NCBI RefSeq assembly: GCF_042682565.1
Contig: NZ_JBHUIC010000001.1
Origin: Pistricoccus aurantiacus
GTDB lineage: Bacteria; Pseudomonadota; Gammaproteobacteria; Pseudomonadales; Halomonadaceae
Length of the DNA stretch: 64,000 nt
Direction: 5' to 3' (one strand)
The translations under genes were made by a program, and so were the position numbers. The notes beneath the pieces are model-generated. The model had not been told where the DNA came from and did not search any database. It saw only the letters and a program-made list of their open reading frames with translations. This document shows positions 25,825 to 34,416 of this stretch, one piece after another (positions within the stretch are counted from its first letter, which is position 1; each line of letters begins with the position of its first letter).

Positions 25825-26193
25825 ATGGCGCAGTTCCTGCTGGTTTTCACGGTTAGCCTGCTGGTGATCGGCGGCATGGTCGCCATCATGATGATGGCGC
25901 GTACCCCGCGCTATCGGACCGAACCGGATACCCTGCTCGATATATTCGACAAGACCCTGGCGGGTGACGTCAGCGAAACCCAGTGGCATGCGGTAGTAGG
26001 CTATCCCATTCGCCATGACGATTATCTGGAAAGCGTACGCCGTCGTGCCCAGGGGCTGATGCAGGAATACGGTCAACCCTGGCAGGCTGCTCAAGGCGGT
26101 TTTCTCCTGGCGCGAACCGGACGCGAGGAACTCAAGATTCTACGCGACCATCTGGCGGCACGTACCGCACTTCGCAACTCTCGTTCCTCGTAG
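25825..26193 (+). CDS. Membrane-anchored protein of unknown function
   Basis: 122 residues. One N-terminal hydrophobic helix (about 3-27) is followed by a soluble domain with TLLDIFDKTLAGDVSETQWHAV and HDDYLESVRRRAQGL. The frame extends upstream through the tRNA, which is impossible as coding sequence; the ATG at 25825, after GGAG, is the sensible start. I do not recognise the family. It sits 60 bp after tRNA-Gly and might share its promoter. Confidence 0.7.
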   Translation: MAQFLLVFTVSLLVIGGMVAIMMMARTPRYRTEPDTLLDIFDKTLAGDVSETQWHAVVGYPIRHDDYLESVRRRAQGLMQEYGQPWQAAQGGFLLARTGREELKILRDHLAARTALRNSRSS

Positions 26194-26266
26194 TAGTGTT
26201 TCCCATAGTCGTCATTTTCGTAATTAGCCATACTTGCGGTCAACGCGGGTCCGGCGCAGGCTTGAA

Positions 26267-26286
26267 AGAAATGGCGAGCCATTTCT
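26267..26286. promoter_or_regulatory. Perfect 9-2-9 palindrome just before putA
   Basis: AGAAATGGC-GA-GCCATTTCT, a 20-bp inverted repeat with no mismatch, ends 21 bp before the putA ATG. It could be a repressor operator or, if transcribed, a hairpin close to the ribosome-binding site. Confidence 0.6.
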
Positions 26287-26307
26287 CTACCATGATGGAG
26301 GAACCCC

Positions 26308-29300
26308 ATGTTACGTGCTACCGACATACTCGACAGCGCCAGCTGGAAGCAGGATCCCGACGCACTGCTCAAGCAGATCAGCGAGCACTACATCGTCGAT
26401 GAGGAAACCTTCATCACCGAGCAGATCGATTTCCTGGCCAAAGACGAAGAAGACTTCAAGCGTATCGCCGACAAGACCGCGGAACTGGTACGCGAAGTCC
26501 GCGACATGGACACCGCCGTCGATTCCATCGATGAACTGCTTCAGCAATATAGTCTGGACACTCACGAAGGCCTGATGCTGATGTGCCTGGCGGAGGCCAT
26601 GCTGCGTGTTCCGGACAAGGCTACCGCGGACGCGCTGATCGAGGACAAGCTGGGACCTTCGGACTGGAAGCGCTATCTCGGCCAGAGCGAATCCTGGTTC
26701 GTCAATGCCTCGACTTGGGGGCTCTTGATGACCGGACATGTCGTCAAGATGGACCAGCCCAAGGAAGGCAAGCCGGCGGGCTTCATCAATCGCATGGTCA
26801 ATCGCATGGGCGAGCCGGTGATTCGCCGCGCCATGGTCGAAGCCATGAAGGTCATGGGCCGTCAGTTTGTGCTGGGCCGGGACATCGACGAGGCGCTCAA
26901 ACGCTCCAAACCGTTATTCGACAAGGGCTATACCTATTCCTACGACATGCTGGGCGAGGCCGCTCGTACCCGGGACGACGCCAAGCGCTATTTCGAGGAT
27001 TATTCCCACGCCATCCAGCAGGTAGGCAGCACCAGTCAGAAGCTTTCCAGCAAGACCCCGGCGCCGTCGGTTTCCATCAAGCTCTCGGCGCTGCATCCGC
27101 GCTATGAATTCGGCCGCCGCAGCCAGGTGCTCGAAGAGCTGGTAGGTAGCGTCAAGAAGCTGGTGAGCATGGCTCGGGAGCGCAGCGTCGCCATCACCAT
27201 CGACGCGGAAGAAGTCGATCGTCTCGAGCTGTCCCTGGAAGTGTTCCGCGCGGTGTATGAAGACGAGATCTGCCGCGGCTGGGGGCATTTCGGGCTGGTG
27301 GTACAAGCCTATGCCAAACGCGCCTTGCCTACTCTTTACTACTTGAATCGCCTGGCGGAGCTACAGGGCGACGAGATTCCGCTGCGTCTGGTCAAGGGCG
27401 CCTACTGGGATACGGAAATCAAGGAAGCTCAGCAGCTGGGGGTCGAGGGCTATCCGGTCTATACCCGCAAGGCCGGTACGGATGTGTCCTATCTGGTCTG
27501 CGCCGCTTTCCTGCTGTCCGACAATACCCGGGGGCGCATCTTTCCGCAGTTTGCCACCCACAACGCCCACACTATCAGCGCCCTGCTGGAACAGGCCAAC
27601 GAAGCGGATCGCGCCTTCGAATTCCAGCGCCTGCACGGCATGGGCGAAGCGCTTTACGACGCGGCGCTCAAGCGCGCGCCCAAGGGCACCTACTGCCGAA
27701 TCTATGCCCCGGTAGGCGCCCACAAGGATCTGCTGCCCTACCTGGTGCGTCGTCTGCTGGAAAACGGCGCCAACTCCTCCTTCGTGCATCAGTTGGTCGA
27801 TCCTCGGGTGCCGGTGGAGTCCCTCTGCGTGCATCCGGTGGAAACCCTGCGTCAGCAAACCCCCTACGCCAATCCGCGTATTCCGCTGCCGACGAATCTC
27901 TACGGACCCCAGCGCAAGAACTCGAAAGGGGTCGATCTCAATATTGCCAGCCAGTATCAGCCGCTGATGGATGAGATGGCCTCCTTCATGGACCGCCAGT
28001 ATCACGTCAAGCCATTACTGGGGGTCGAAGTCGCCGAGGATAAAAGCGCTCGACAGCAGGTGATCTGCCCCTTCGACCACAACCAGGTGGTGGGAAGCGT
28101 GCAGTGGACGACCAAGGAACAGACCAGCCAGGCCATCGATACCGCCTGGCAGGCGTTTCCGGACTGGGAAAGCACCCCGGTCACCGAACGCGCCGCCTGC
28201 CTGCGACGGCTGGCGGACCTGCTCGAAAGCAACATGGCGGAGTTGATGACCCTGTGCTGCCGGGAAGGTGGCAAGCTGCTGACAGACGGGGTCGACGAGA
28301 TCCGCGAGGCGGTGGATTTCTGTCGCTATTACGCGCTCAAGGCGGAGGAACTGTTCGGCGAGCCGACTGCCCTGCCCGGCCCTACCGGCGAATCCAACCA
28401 TCTGATCATGGGCGGCAAGGGCGTGTTCGCCGCCATCAGCCCCTGGAATTTCCCGGTAGCCATCTTCTGCGGACAGATTGCCGCGGCGGTGGTATCCGGC
28501 AACAGCGTACTTGCCAAACCCGCAGAGCAGACCTCGCTGATCGCTCATCGCGTGGTCAAACTGATGCATCAGGCAGGCATTCCCAAGGAGGTTGTGCAGC
28601 TGCTTCCCGGCGATGGCCCTACGGTGGGTAGCGTACTGACGTCGGACCCGCGCATTACCGGCGTCGCCTTTACCGGCGGCACGGATACCGCCCGGGCCAT
28701 CAACCGCGCCCTTGCCGCTCGAGAAGACGCCGCCTTGCCTACCCTGGTGGCGGAAACCGGCGGCCTCAACGCGATGATCGTCGACTCCACCGCGCTTCCG
28801 GAACAGGTGGTGGTGGATGTCATCCAATCCGCCTTCCAGAGCGCGGGGCAGCGCTGCAGCGCGCTACGGGTGCTGTATCTTCAGGAAGATGTGGCGGATC
28901 GGATTATCGCCATTCTCAAGGGGGCCATGGCGGAACTGAGAGTCGGTGATCCTCGGGAACTGGGTACCGACGTGGGGCCGGTCATCGATGCGGAAGCCAA
29001 GGAAAATCTCGACGCGCACATCGAAACGCTGAAAAAGGCCGATCGGCTGATCGCCCAGACGTCACTCGACCCGACCCTGACAAGCGACGGTACCTTCGTT
29101 GCTCCCACCGCCTTTGCGATCGACAGTATCAGCGATCTCAAGCACGAGCAGTTCGGCCCCATACTGCATATCGTGCGCTACAAGGCAGAAGAGATCGACA
29201 AGGTCATCGAGACCATCAACGCCACGGGTTATGGCCTGACCTTCGGGGTTCACAGCCGCAACGAATCCTACGCGGAGAGCATCGCGAAAAAGATTCGCGC

Positions 29301-29496
29301 CGGGAACGTCTATATCAATCGCAACATCATCGGCGCGGTGGTGGGCGTACAGCCTTTCGGCGGTCAGGGACTTTCCGGTACCGGGCCCAAGGCGGGCGGG
29401 CCGCACTATCTGCTGCGTTTTGCCACGGAAAAGACGCTGACGATCAATACCGCCGCCCTTGGAGGCAACGCTTCGCTGCTGGCCCTGAACGACTGA
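26308..29496 (+). CDS. putA: Bifunctional proline dehydrogenase / P5C dehydrogenase
   Basis: 1062 residues. The PRODH (FAD-binding TIM-barrel) domain covers about 130-460 (SIKLSALHPRYEF, RLVKGAYWDTEIK). The aldehyde dehydrogenase domain runs from about 540 to the end, with PWNFPVAIFCGQIAAAV, the ETGG motif and the catalytic Cys in QSAGQRCSALR. It oxidises proline to glutamate with transfer of the intermediate between the two sites. It lacks the N-terminal ribbon-helix-helix of E. coli PutA (1320 aa) and so cannot autorepress. GGAGG lies before the ATG. Monocistronic, with a strong terminator at 29519-29558. Confidence 0.97.
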   Translation: MLRATDILDSASWKQDPDALLKQISEHYIVDEETFITEQIDFLAKDEEDFKRIADKTAELVREVRDMDTAVDSIDELLQQYSLDTHEGLMLMCLAEAMLRVPDKATADALIEDKLGPSDWKRYLGQSESWFVNASTWGLLMTGHVVKMDQPKEGKPAGFINRMVNRMGEPVIRRAMVEAMKVMGRQFVLGRDIDEALKRSKPLFDKGYTYSYDMLGEAARTRDDAKRYFEDYSHAIQQVGSTSQKLSSKTPAPSVSIKLSALHPRYEFGRRSQVLEELVGSVKKLVSMARERSVAITIDAEEVDRLELSLEVFRAVYEDEICRGWGHFGLVVQAYAKRALPTLYYLNRLAELQGDEIPLRLVKGAYWDTEIKEAQQLGVEGYPVYTRKAGTDVSYLVCAAFLLSDNTRGRIFPQFATHNAHTISALLEQANEADRAFEFQRLHGMGEALYDAALKRAPKGTYCRIYAPVGAHKDLLPYLVRRLLENGANSSFVHQLVDPRVPVESLCVHPVETLRQQTPYANPRIPLPTNLYGPQRKNSKGVDLNIASQYQPLMDEMASFMDRQYHVKPLLGVEVAEDKSARQQVICPFDHNQVVGSVQWTTKEQTSQAIDTAWQAFPDWESTPVTERAACLRRLADLLESNMAELMTLCCREGGKLLTDGVDEIREAVDFCRYYALKAEELFGEPTALPGPTGESNHLIMGGKGVFAAISPWNFPVAIFCGQIAAAVVSGNSVLAKPAEQTSLIAHRVVKLMHQAGIPKEVVQLLPGDGPTVGSVLTSDPRITGVAFTGGTDTARAINRALAAREDAALPTLVAETGGLNAMIVDSTALPEQVVVDVIQSAFQSAGQRCSALRVLYLQEDVADRIIAILKGAMAELRVGDPRELGTDVGPVIDAEAKENLDAHIETLKKADRLIAQTSLDPTLTSDGTFVAPTAFAIDSISDLKHEQFGPILHIVRYKAEEIDKVIETINATGYGLTFGVHSRNESYAESIAKKIRAGNVYINRNIIGAVVGVQPFGGQGLSGTGPKAGGPHYLLRFATEKTLTINTAALGGNASLLALND

Positions 29497-29518
29497 AGAA
29501 ACCTTTCGCGTCATCTCG

Positions 29519-29558
29519 GGGTATTGGCCGGCGTCTCAAACCGGTCGATACCCTTTTT
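29519..29558 (+). terminator. Rho-independent terminator of putA
   Basis: A 13-bp stem with two G-T wobble pairs (GGGTATTGGCCGG / CCGGTCGATACCC) and a 9-base loop, followed by TTTTT, 23 bp after the putA stop. Confidence 0.88.
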
Positions 29559-29681
29559 ATCACCGTATGACAAGAACCGCGGAGGGCGGCTTTCACAGTA
29601 GAAAACAGCTGCATCATGTCGTCGGTGGCTCGACGATGATCACCTGATCGGAATCCTTGAAAGATGGACCATTGGAAATGC

Positions 29682-29978
29682 TCAGATGGCCCAGGCGCGA
29701 AGAAGCAATAATAGCGTAAAGATCAGCAGTACCCGCCAACAGGACTTCGAGGATATCAACCAGCGCGGCCAATCCCTGGGGAATCTCAGTCCCACACCCT
29801 TGGCAAACCCCAGCCCTAGCGCCCAGATCCCCAAGACCATCAAAGGCAGCTTGGCGATCAGCGGCAAGGCGCGAATCAATTCCGGCTGCAACAGCAGCCA
29901 CAGCGCCAGGAACGCCGCCAGCGACAACGCCAGCAGCGGCGACCAGAAAGATCGATTCAAAGGTAGCGCTCTCATCAT
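29682..29978 (-). CDS. Small membrane protein, YbgE-like
   Basis: 98 residues with three hydrophobic helices. LGIWALGLGFAKGVGLRFPRDW, which continues into a basic stretch, resembles the conserved centre of YbgE, the small protein encoded with cytochrome bd oxidase. No cydA or cydB is adjacent, so the assignment is tentative. AAGGA lies close upstream; ATGs at 29978 and 29975 are both possible. Convergent with putA. Confidence 0.55.
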   Translation of the reverse strand: MMRALPLNRSFWSPLLALSLAAFLALWLLLQPELIRALPLIAKLPLMVLGIWALGLGFAKGVGLRFPRDWPRWLISSKSCWRVLLIFTLLLLLRAWAI

Positions 29979-30116
29979 TTATTCCTTAGCAACAGCAATC
30001 GCCGACACAGTTTCTGACTGTAGCCGAGGACGATCGATCTTGCTAAGCGTCTTTCCCATTGCAGGTGTTGTTCCGACAGCACAGGAAAAACTATGAGGCT
30101 GATAACAAAATACTAC

Positions 30117-30145
30117 ATGACTTAAAAAACACTGTTTCCTATACT
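30117..30145 (+). promoter_or_regulatory. Candidate promoter of the first ompW
   Basis: ATGACT (30117-30122), 17 bases, TATACT (30140-30145). The predicted leader is about 72 nt and contains a perfect 7-bp inverted repeat (TTCACCA-TCGCC-TGGTGAA, 30162-30180) that could form a leader hairpin or bind a regulator. Confidence 0.5.
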
Positions 30146-30223
30146 GGCTGCGTACAGGCTTTTCACCATCGCCTGGTGAATGCCTTACTCATAGTGGTTT
30201 AACAAAACCCGAGGAGTCGAACC

Positions 30224-30841
30224 ATGCATAAGACCAAGCTTTTCTCCGCCGCTCTTGTCGCCGCGGGTAGCCTGTTCGCTACCCAGTCAGCGCTGGCCTA
30301 CGGCGCCGGGGATTTCTTCGTCCGCGGCGGCATCGCCAAGACCGACGTCAAATCCGACAATGGTAGCGCCGCGGGACAGGACCTGGATATTTCTGATGAA
30401 AACGGCTTCTACTACGGTGTCGGTTATATCTTCCACGACAAGCTGGGGCTTGAACTCAGCGGTACCGAGAAGTTCGAGCACGATCTGGCACTGGAAAATG
30501 CCGGTGGTATCGGCAGCGCGGATCGCATGCCGGTCAACTTGATGTTGAACTTCTATCCGCTGGGCGGCACCGACAACAAGGTGCAGCCTTATATCGGCGC
30601 CGGCGTCAACTACACCCGCTTTTCCGGTGAAGATACCGTGCTGAATGACGTGCAGATCGATGACTCCTGGGGCGCCACGGGTCAAATCGGTGTGGATCTG
30701 GCCATTACCGACAACCTGATGCTCAACGGTTTTGCCAATTATGCGGATGTGGACGCGGATATCGACCTCAACGGTGATCGTGTCGGCGAGGCCGAGGTCG
30801 ATCCGGTGACCATCGGTGGGGGCGTGACCTTGCGCTTCTAA
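30224..30841 (+). CDS. ompW: OmpW-family outer-membrane protein 1
   Basis: 205 residues with a signal peptide (cleavage after SALA) and the mature start YGAGDFFVRGGIAK. It forms a predicted eight-stranded β-barrel with KVQPYIGAGVNYTRF and C-terminal Phe (VTLRF), the outer-membrane targeting signal. OmpW proteins form narrow hydrophobic channels. A strong GAGGAG precedes the ATG. Convergent with its paralogue at 30971, sharing a terminator. Confidence 0.95.
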   Translation: MHKTKLFSAALVAAGSLFATQSALAYGAGDFFVRGGIAKTDVKSDNGSAAGQDLDISDENGFYYGVGYIFHDKLGLELSGTEKFEHDLALENAGGIGSADRMPVNLMLNFYPLGGTDNKVQPYIGAGVNYTRFSGEDTVLNDVQIDDSWGATGQIGVDLAITDNLMLNGFANYADVDADIDLNGDRVGEAEVDPVTIGGGVTLRF

Positions 30842-30918
30842 ACATATCGCACTTCCAAGCCGGGCTATCGTCTTGCAGGATCAGACGAGCCGGTCATGAA
30901 GTGGTAGCTGCAAAGACG

Positions 30919-30948
30919 AAGCGCCGGAGACATCTCCCCGGCGCTTTT
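30919..30948. terminator. Terminator between the two ompW genes
   Basis: AAGCGCCGG / CCGGCGCTT stem (9 bp) with a 10-base loop and TTTT on the plus strand. The stem also presents an A/T-flanked hairpin on the minus strand, so it may serve both convergent genes. Confidence 0.75.
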
Positions 30949-30970
30949 CTGTTTTATGGCAACTTGGCGA

Positions 30971-31609
30971 TCAGAAACGGAAGCCAATGCCTGCCATCAC
31001 CACCACCGGATCGATTTCCACCTCGCCGGCATTACTACCGCCGACTTCCGCATCGCTATCGATATCCAGGTACCAGGCGGCGGCGTTCAGCGACCAGTGC
31101 TCGCTGATCAACAGATCCACGCCGAGCTGTCCCGCCGCACCCCAGGAGTCGTCAAGATCCAGGCTGACACCGTCGATATCCGTCTCTTCGTCGGAGAAAT
31201 GCGTATAGTTGACGCCGGCGCCGATATAAGGCTGTACCTTGGCGTTGGTGCCTCCCAGCGGATAGAACTGCAGGGTCAGCGTTGGCGGCAGGTGCTTGGT
31301 GGAAGCAATATTATCGCCGTTGAGGCGAATGTCGTGCTCGAAGCGCTGGGCGGCCAGCAGCTCGATTCCCAGCTTGTCGGTAAAGCGATAGCCCAGGGTG
31401 AACGCGAAGCCGGTATCGTCTTCCACGTCCACGTCTAGAGAACCCAAGGCGGTATCCAAGGTGCCATTGTCGCTTTTGGGCTGAACCTTGGCGACACCGA
31501 TACGGGTAAAGAAATCGCCGGCGCCATAGGCCAGGGCCTGGGAACTCGCGAAAGATGCGCCAATGGCGGTAGCGATGGCAAGGGCGATAGCTGGGGGGAA
31601 CTTACGCAT
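30971..31609 (-). CDS. OmpW-family outer-membrane protein 2
   Basis: 212 residues, paralogous to the neighbour: the same mature start (YGAGDFF), YPLGGTNAKVQPYIGAGVNYTHF and C-terminal Phe. The signal peptide ends after QALA. Inserted acidic loops differ (DVDVEDDTG, DEETDIDGVSLDLDD). It differs from the first copy in regulation: an FNR/Anr-type promoter lies upstream (31674-31714). This matches the known oxygen control of E. coli ompW and Pseudomonas oprG. Confidence 0.95.
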   Translation of the reverse strand: MRKFPPAIALAIATAIGASFASSQALAYGAGDFFTRIGVAKVQPKSDNGTLDTALGSLDVDVEDDTGFAFTLGYRFTDKLGIELLAAQRFEHDIRLNGDNIASTKHLPPTLTLQFYPLGGTNAKVQPYIGAGVNYTHFSDEETDIDGVSLDLDDSWGAAGQLGVDLLISEHWSLNAAAWYLDIDSDAEVGGSNAGEVEIDPVVVMAGIGFRF

Positions 31610-31673
31610 GAGTCACTTCCTATCAGTGGGAACGATTACGAGTGAGATCGAACGTTGTAGTGAAACTGGAGGA

Positions 31674-31714
31674 AGTGTAACCGTAAGCCCGTTCGTGTTC
31701 TTGATTTAGGTCAA
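31674..31714 (-). promoter_or_regulatory. FNR/Anr-type promoter of the second ompW
   Basis: TTGATTTAGGTCAA at 31701-31714 matches TTGAT-N4-ATCAA in 9 of 10 positions. On the minus strand, TACACT (31679-31674, 4/6 to TATAAT) starts 21 bases downstream, placing the box near -40.5 and the start near 31667. Box-to-hexamer spacing is identical to that at hsp20. Confidence 0.65.
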
Positions 31715-31778
31715 GAAGCTCAGGTCAAAACCGTAGTTTTTTGTTACTCATCTGGCTATACCATTTGAGTGCCTTGGC

Positions 31779-32114
31779 CTAATCGGCTTGCGTGATGGTA
31801 CGGTCCACCTCTTCAATGGCTCTGACCACCAGCAGAAACTGACTGGGCTTGGCATGGATCTGCTTGAGATAGACATGGGCGGCGGGGGCAACATCGCACC
31901 GAGAGGGAAGGGGTGCTTTTGCATCTATCAAGGCATCCAGGCGCGGGATGAACACGAATCGCAGCCATTGAGGCAGCTCCATGGTATCGATGCAAAAGGG
32001 CTGCCGACTCTCGAATGCCTGGGCCTCGGGCTCTCGTACTCGCCACAGATCCGCCGCCTTCATGGCCGCCTCCAGACGGCGCAGTGACGCATCCAGGGTT
32101 TGATGAACACTCAT
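31779..32114 (-). CDS. yqcC: YqcC-family protein (DUF446)
   Basis: 111 residues matching E. coli YqcC by eye: AADLWRVREPEAQAF-S-QPFCIDTMELPQWLRFVFIPRL. Small cytoplasmic helical protein of unknown role. In many genomes yqcC precedes truC, but here no truC follows. Confidence 0.85.
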   Translation of the reverse strand: MSVHQTLDASLRRLEAAMKAADLWRVREPEAQAFESRQPFCIDTMELPQWLRFVFIPRLDALIDAKAPLPSRCDVAPAAHVYLKQIHAKPSQFLLVVRAIEEVDRTITQAD

Positions 32115-32204
32115 AAGGACTCCCGATCAACTTGCCTTGATTATCTCGTGGACGATCCAGCTTGGCCACTCTGTCCCGGCTGAGTGAACTCTGGACTGAA
32201 AGCG

Positions 32205-32951
32205 TCAAGGCGCGTTGGCGGCCAACACCTTGCGCAGGAAACTTCGAGTACGCGGATCCCGCGGATGAGCAAACAACTCGCTGGGCGGCCCCTGCTCGAC
32301 GATGCGGCCTTCCGCCATGAAGATCACCCGATCCGCGACGTCACGGGCGAATCCCATTTCGTGAGTCACCACCAGCATGGTCTGACGCTCCCGGGCCAGC
32401 TGCTTCATCAGGGCCAGCACTTCCTCGACCCACTCAGGGTCCAGGGACGAGGTGGGCTCGTCGAACAGGATGACCTCCGCCTGGGCCGCCATGGCCCGGC
32501 CGATGCCCACCCGCTGCTGCTGGCCCCCGGAAAGAGACGCCGGATAGGCGTCGGCCTTGTCCGCCATGCCGATACGCTCGAGAATTTCCCGCGCCCTGGC
32601 GTGCGCCTTGGCCTTGGGCCAGCGGTTGACCACGATCAGCCCTTCGGCAATGTTCTGCAGCGCCGTCTTGTTGGTGAACAAGGCGTAATTCTGAAAGACA
32701 AAGGCGGTGCGCCGCCGCAGCGCCAGGATCTCAGCCTTGCGCGCCCGGGAAACCTCTACCTTCAGATCGCCGACCTTGAGCCGGCCCGCGTCCGGACGCT
32801 CGAGAAAGTTCAGGCAGCGCAGCAGGGTCGACTTGCCGGTGCCGGAGGGGCCGATCACCACGATGATCTCACCCTGTCGGATTTCCAGATCGATGCCGTC
32901 AAGCACCGCGATGTCGCCGAAACGCTTGACCAGACCGTTGACTTCGATCAT
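32205..32951 (-). CDS. Polar amino-acid ABC importer, ATP-binding protein
   Basis: 248 residues. Walker A is GPSGTGKST (about 33), the signature LSGGQQQRVGIGRAM, Walker B VILFDEPTSSLDPE and the switch His VTHEM. This is the PAAT (GlnQ/HisP/TcyN) subfamily. It overlaps the permease gene by 4 bp. The sequence around VGDLKVEVSRARK is closest by eye to cystine-type ATPases such as YecC/TcyN, but the substrate is not proven. Confidence 0.92.
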   Translation of the reverse strand: MIEVNGLVKRFGDIAVLDGIDLEIRQGEIIVVIGPSGTGKSTLLRCLNFLERPDAGRLKVGDLKVEVSRARKAEILALRRRTAFVFQNYALFTNKTALQNIAEGLIVVNRWPKAKAHARAREILERIGMADKADAYPASLSGGQQQRVGIGRAMAAQAEVILFDEPTSSLDPEWVEEVLALMKQLARERQTMLVVTHEMGFARDVADRVIFMAEGRIVEQGPPSELFAHPRDPRTRSFLRKVLAANAP

Positions 32952-33622
32952 CGCCGGTAGGCCATGCTGAGACGCGCTTCCAGACGACGCTGCAGCCAGG
33001 CCAGCAGCTCGACGATGACCCAGTAGAACACCGCCACGGTCAGAAAGGCCTCGAAATACAGGAAGCTGCCTGCCGCCTCCTTCTGGGTGGCGCCCATCAG
33101 CTCCGTGACGCCCAGGGTAAAGGCCAGGGAGGTGGCCTTGATCATGTCGATGAAATAGTTCATCAGAGTCGGCACCGCCACGCGAGTGGCCTGAGGCAGC
33201 ACGATGCGACGCATCAGTTGGCCATTGGTCATGCCGATGGATAGCGCCGCCTCGGTCTGGCTGCGATCGACGCCGATGATGGCGGCACGGATCGATTCCG
33301 CCATGTAGGCGGAAAAATGCAGCGTCAGGCCCAGAATCGTCGCGGTGATGCCGTTGATCTGGGTCAGAAAGCCGAGTATCTGCGGCAGACCGTAGTAGAA
33401 CAGGAAGAGCTGCACCAGCAGCGGCGTGCCGCGGAAGAAGGAAATGAACAACATCGTCAGCGCATTGAGACCGGGAATCGCCAGTACCCGCACCACGGCG
33501 AGTCCGCAGGCCAGCACCAGGGCGAATAGCATGCCCGCGGTAGCCATTTCCAGGGTCAAGGGCAGATAGGTCGCCAGTATCGGCACCAGCCCCAGCATGT
33601 AATCCACATCGAGAACGTTCAC
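32948..33622 (-). CDS. Polar amino-acid ABC importer, permease
   Basis: 224 residues, about five membrane helices, with the EAA loop AALSIGMTNGQLMRRIVLPQA and SFFRGTPLLVQLFLFYYGLP typical of HisMQ/TcyL-type permeases. I place the start at a GTG (33622) because AGGGG lies 8 bases upstream; an earlier GTG (33631) is too close to that site. A single permease gene implies a homodimer. Confidence 0.9.
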   Translation of the reverse strand: MNVLDVDYMLGLVPILATYLPLTLEMATAGMLFALVLACGLAVVRVLAIPGLNALTMLFISFFRGTPLLVQLFLFYYGLPQILGFLTQINGITATILGLTLHFSAYMAESIRAAIIGVDRSQTEAALSIGMTNGQLMRRIVLPQATRVAVPTLMNYFIDMIKATSLAFTLGVTELMGATQKEAAGSFLYFEAFLTVAVFYWVIVELLAWLQRRLEARLSMAYRR

Positions 33623-33663
33623 GCGCCACACCCCTGGGTATTAAACGTCATGATCGGAGCGCC

Positions 33664-34416
33664 TCAGGGTTGAGTGATATCGGTACCGAACCAGCGTTCT
33701 GAAATCTCTCTCAGGGTGCCCTCCTCGCGCAGCTTTTTCAGCGCTTCGTCGAGGCGCTGACGCAAGGCGCCCGCCTCCTCGGTATCGCGAAACGGATAGG
33801 CGTTGCGCAACTCGGAAAACGGTTTTCCCGCCAGCTGCAGCGGCAGCGGCTTCTCCTTGATGATCTGACTTGCGCTGACCCGATCCATGACGAAGGCATC
33901 CACCCGCCCCAAGGCGGTATCCTGCTCGATATTGCTCTCGTAAGTGCGGATATCGATCTGGTCAGCATAGGGCAGCTCGCGCAGCAACTGCTCGTAGTTG
34001 GAGCCCAGGTTGACCGCAACGGTCTTGCCGCGCAGATCCTCGATGCCGGAAACCTCGTCGTTGCCTCGCTGAGTCACCACCTGAGCGCCGTCATAGACAT
34101 AAGGCTCGCTGAACTGATACTTGGCCTCTCGCTCCGGCGTGATGGTGATCTGATTGGCGATGGTGTCGATTCGCCCGGACTCCAGCATGCCGAACAGGCC
34201 TGAAAAGTTGGCGGTGACGAATTCCACCTCCATGTCCATCTGTCCCGCGAGCGCTTCCATCACATCCACCTCGAAGCCCTGCAGCTTGTCCTGCTGGACG
34301 AAGGTAAACGGAAAATAGCTTCCGGACATGCCTACCTTGAGGACGTCCTGTGCTTGCGCAACCGAGCCGACGGACAATCCCAATGCCAGCAGCGCATGAA
34401 ATAAAAAGCGTGTCAT
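33664..34416 (-). CDS. Polar amino-acid ABC importer, periplasmic binding protein (cystine-like)
   Basis: 250 residues, with a signal peptide (cleavage after VAQAQ) and a type II periplasmic-binding (SBP_bac_3) fold: SYFPFTFVQQDKLQGFEVDVM, GRIDTIANQITITPER and GRVDAFVMDR. General architecture and neighbours suggest a cystine (FliY/TcyJ-like) or other polar amino-acid ligand. GGGAG before the ATG at 34416 is preferred over the longer frame to 34443. Gene order is binding protein-permease-ATPase. Confidence 0.9.
   Translation of the reverse strand: MTRFLFHALLALGLSVGSVAQAQDVLKVGMSGSYFPFTFVQQDKLQGFEVDVMEALAGQMDMEVEFVTANFSGLFGMLESGRIDTIANQITITPEREAKYQFSEPYVYDGAQVVTQRGNDEVSGIEDLRGKTVAVNLGSNYEQLLRELPYADQIDIRTYESNIEQDTALGRVDAFVMDRVSASQIIKEKPLPLQLAGKPFSELRNAYPFRDTEEAGALRQRLDEALKKLREEGTLREISERWFGTDITQP

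Noticed and set aside
32205..33629. 474-residue minus-strand frame that looks like a fusion of ABC ATPase and an upstream domain
   Set aside because: Only the part from 32951 is the ATPase. The upstream half is an out-of-frame reading of the permease gene, with Arg-, Ser- and Ala-rich nonsense.
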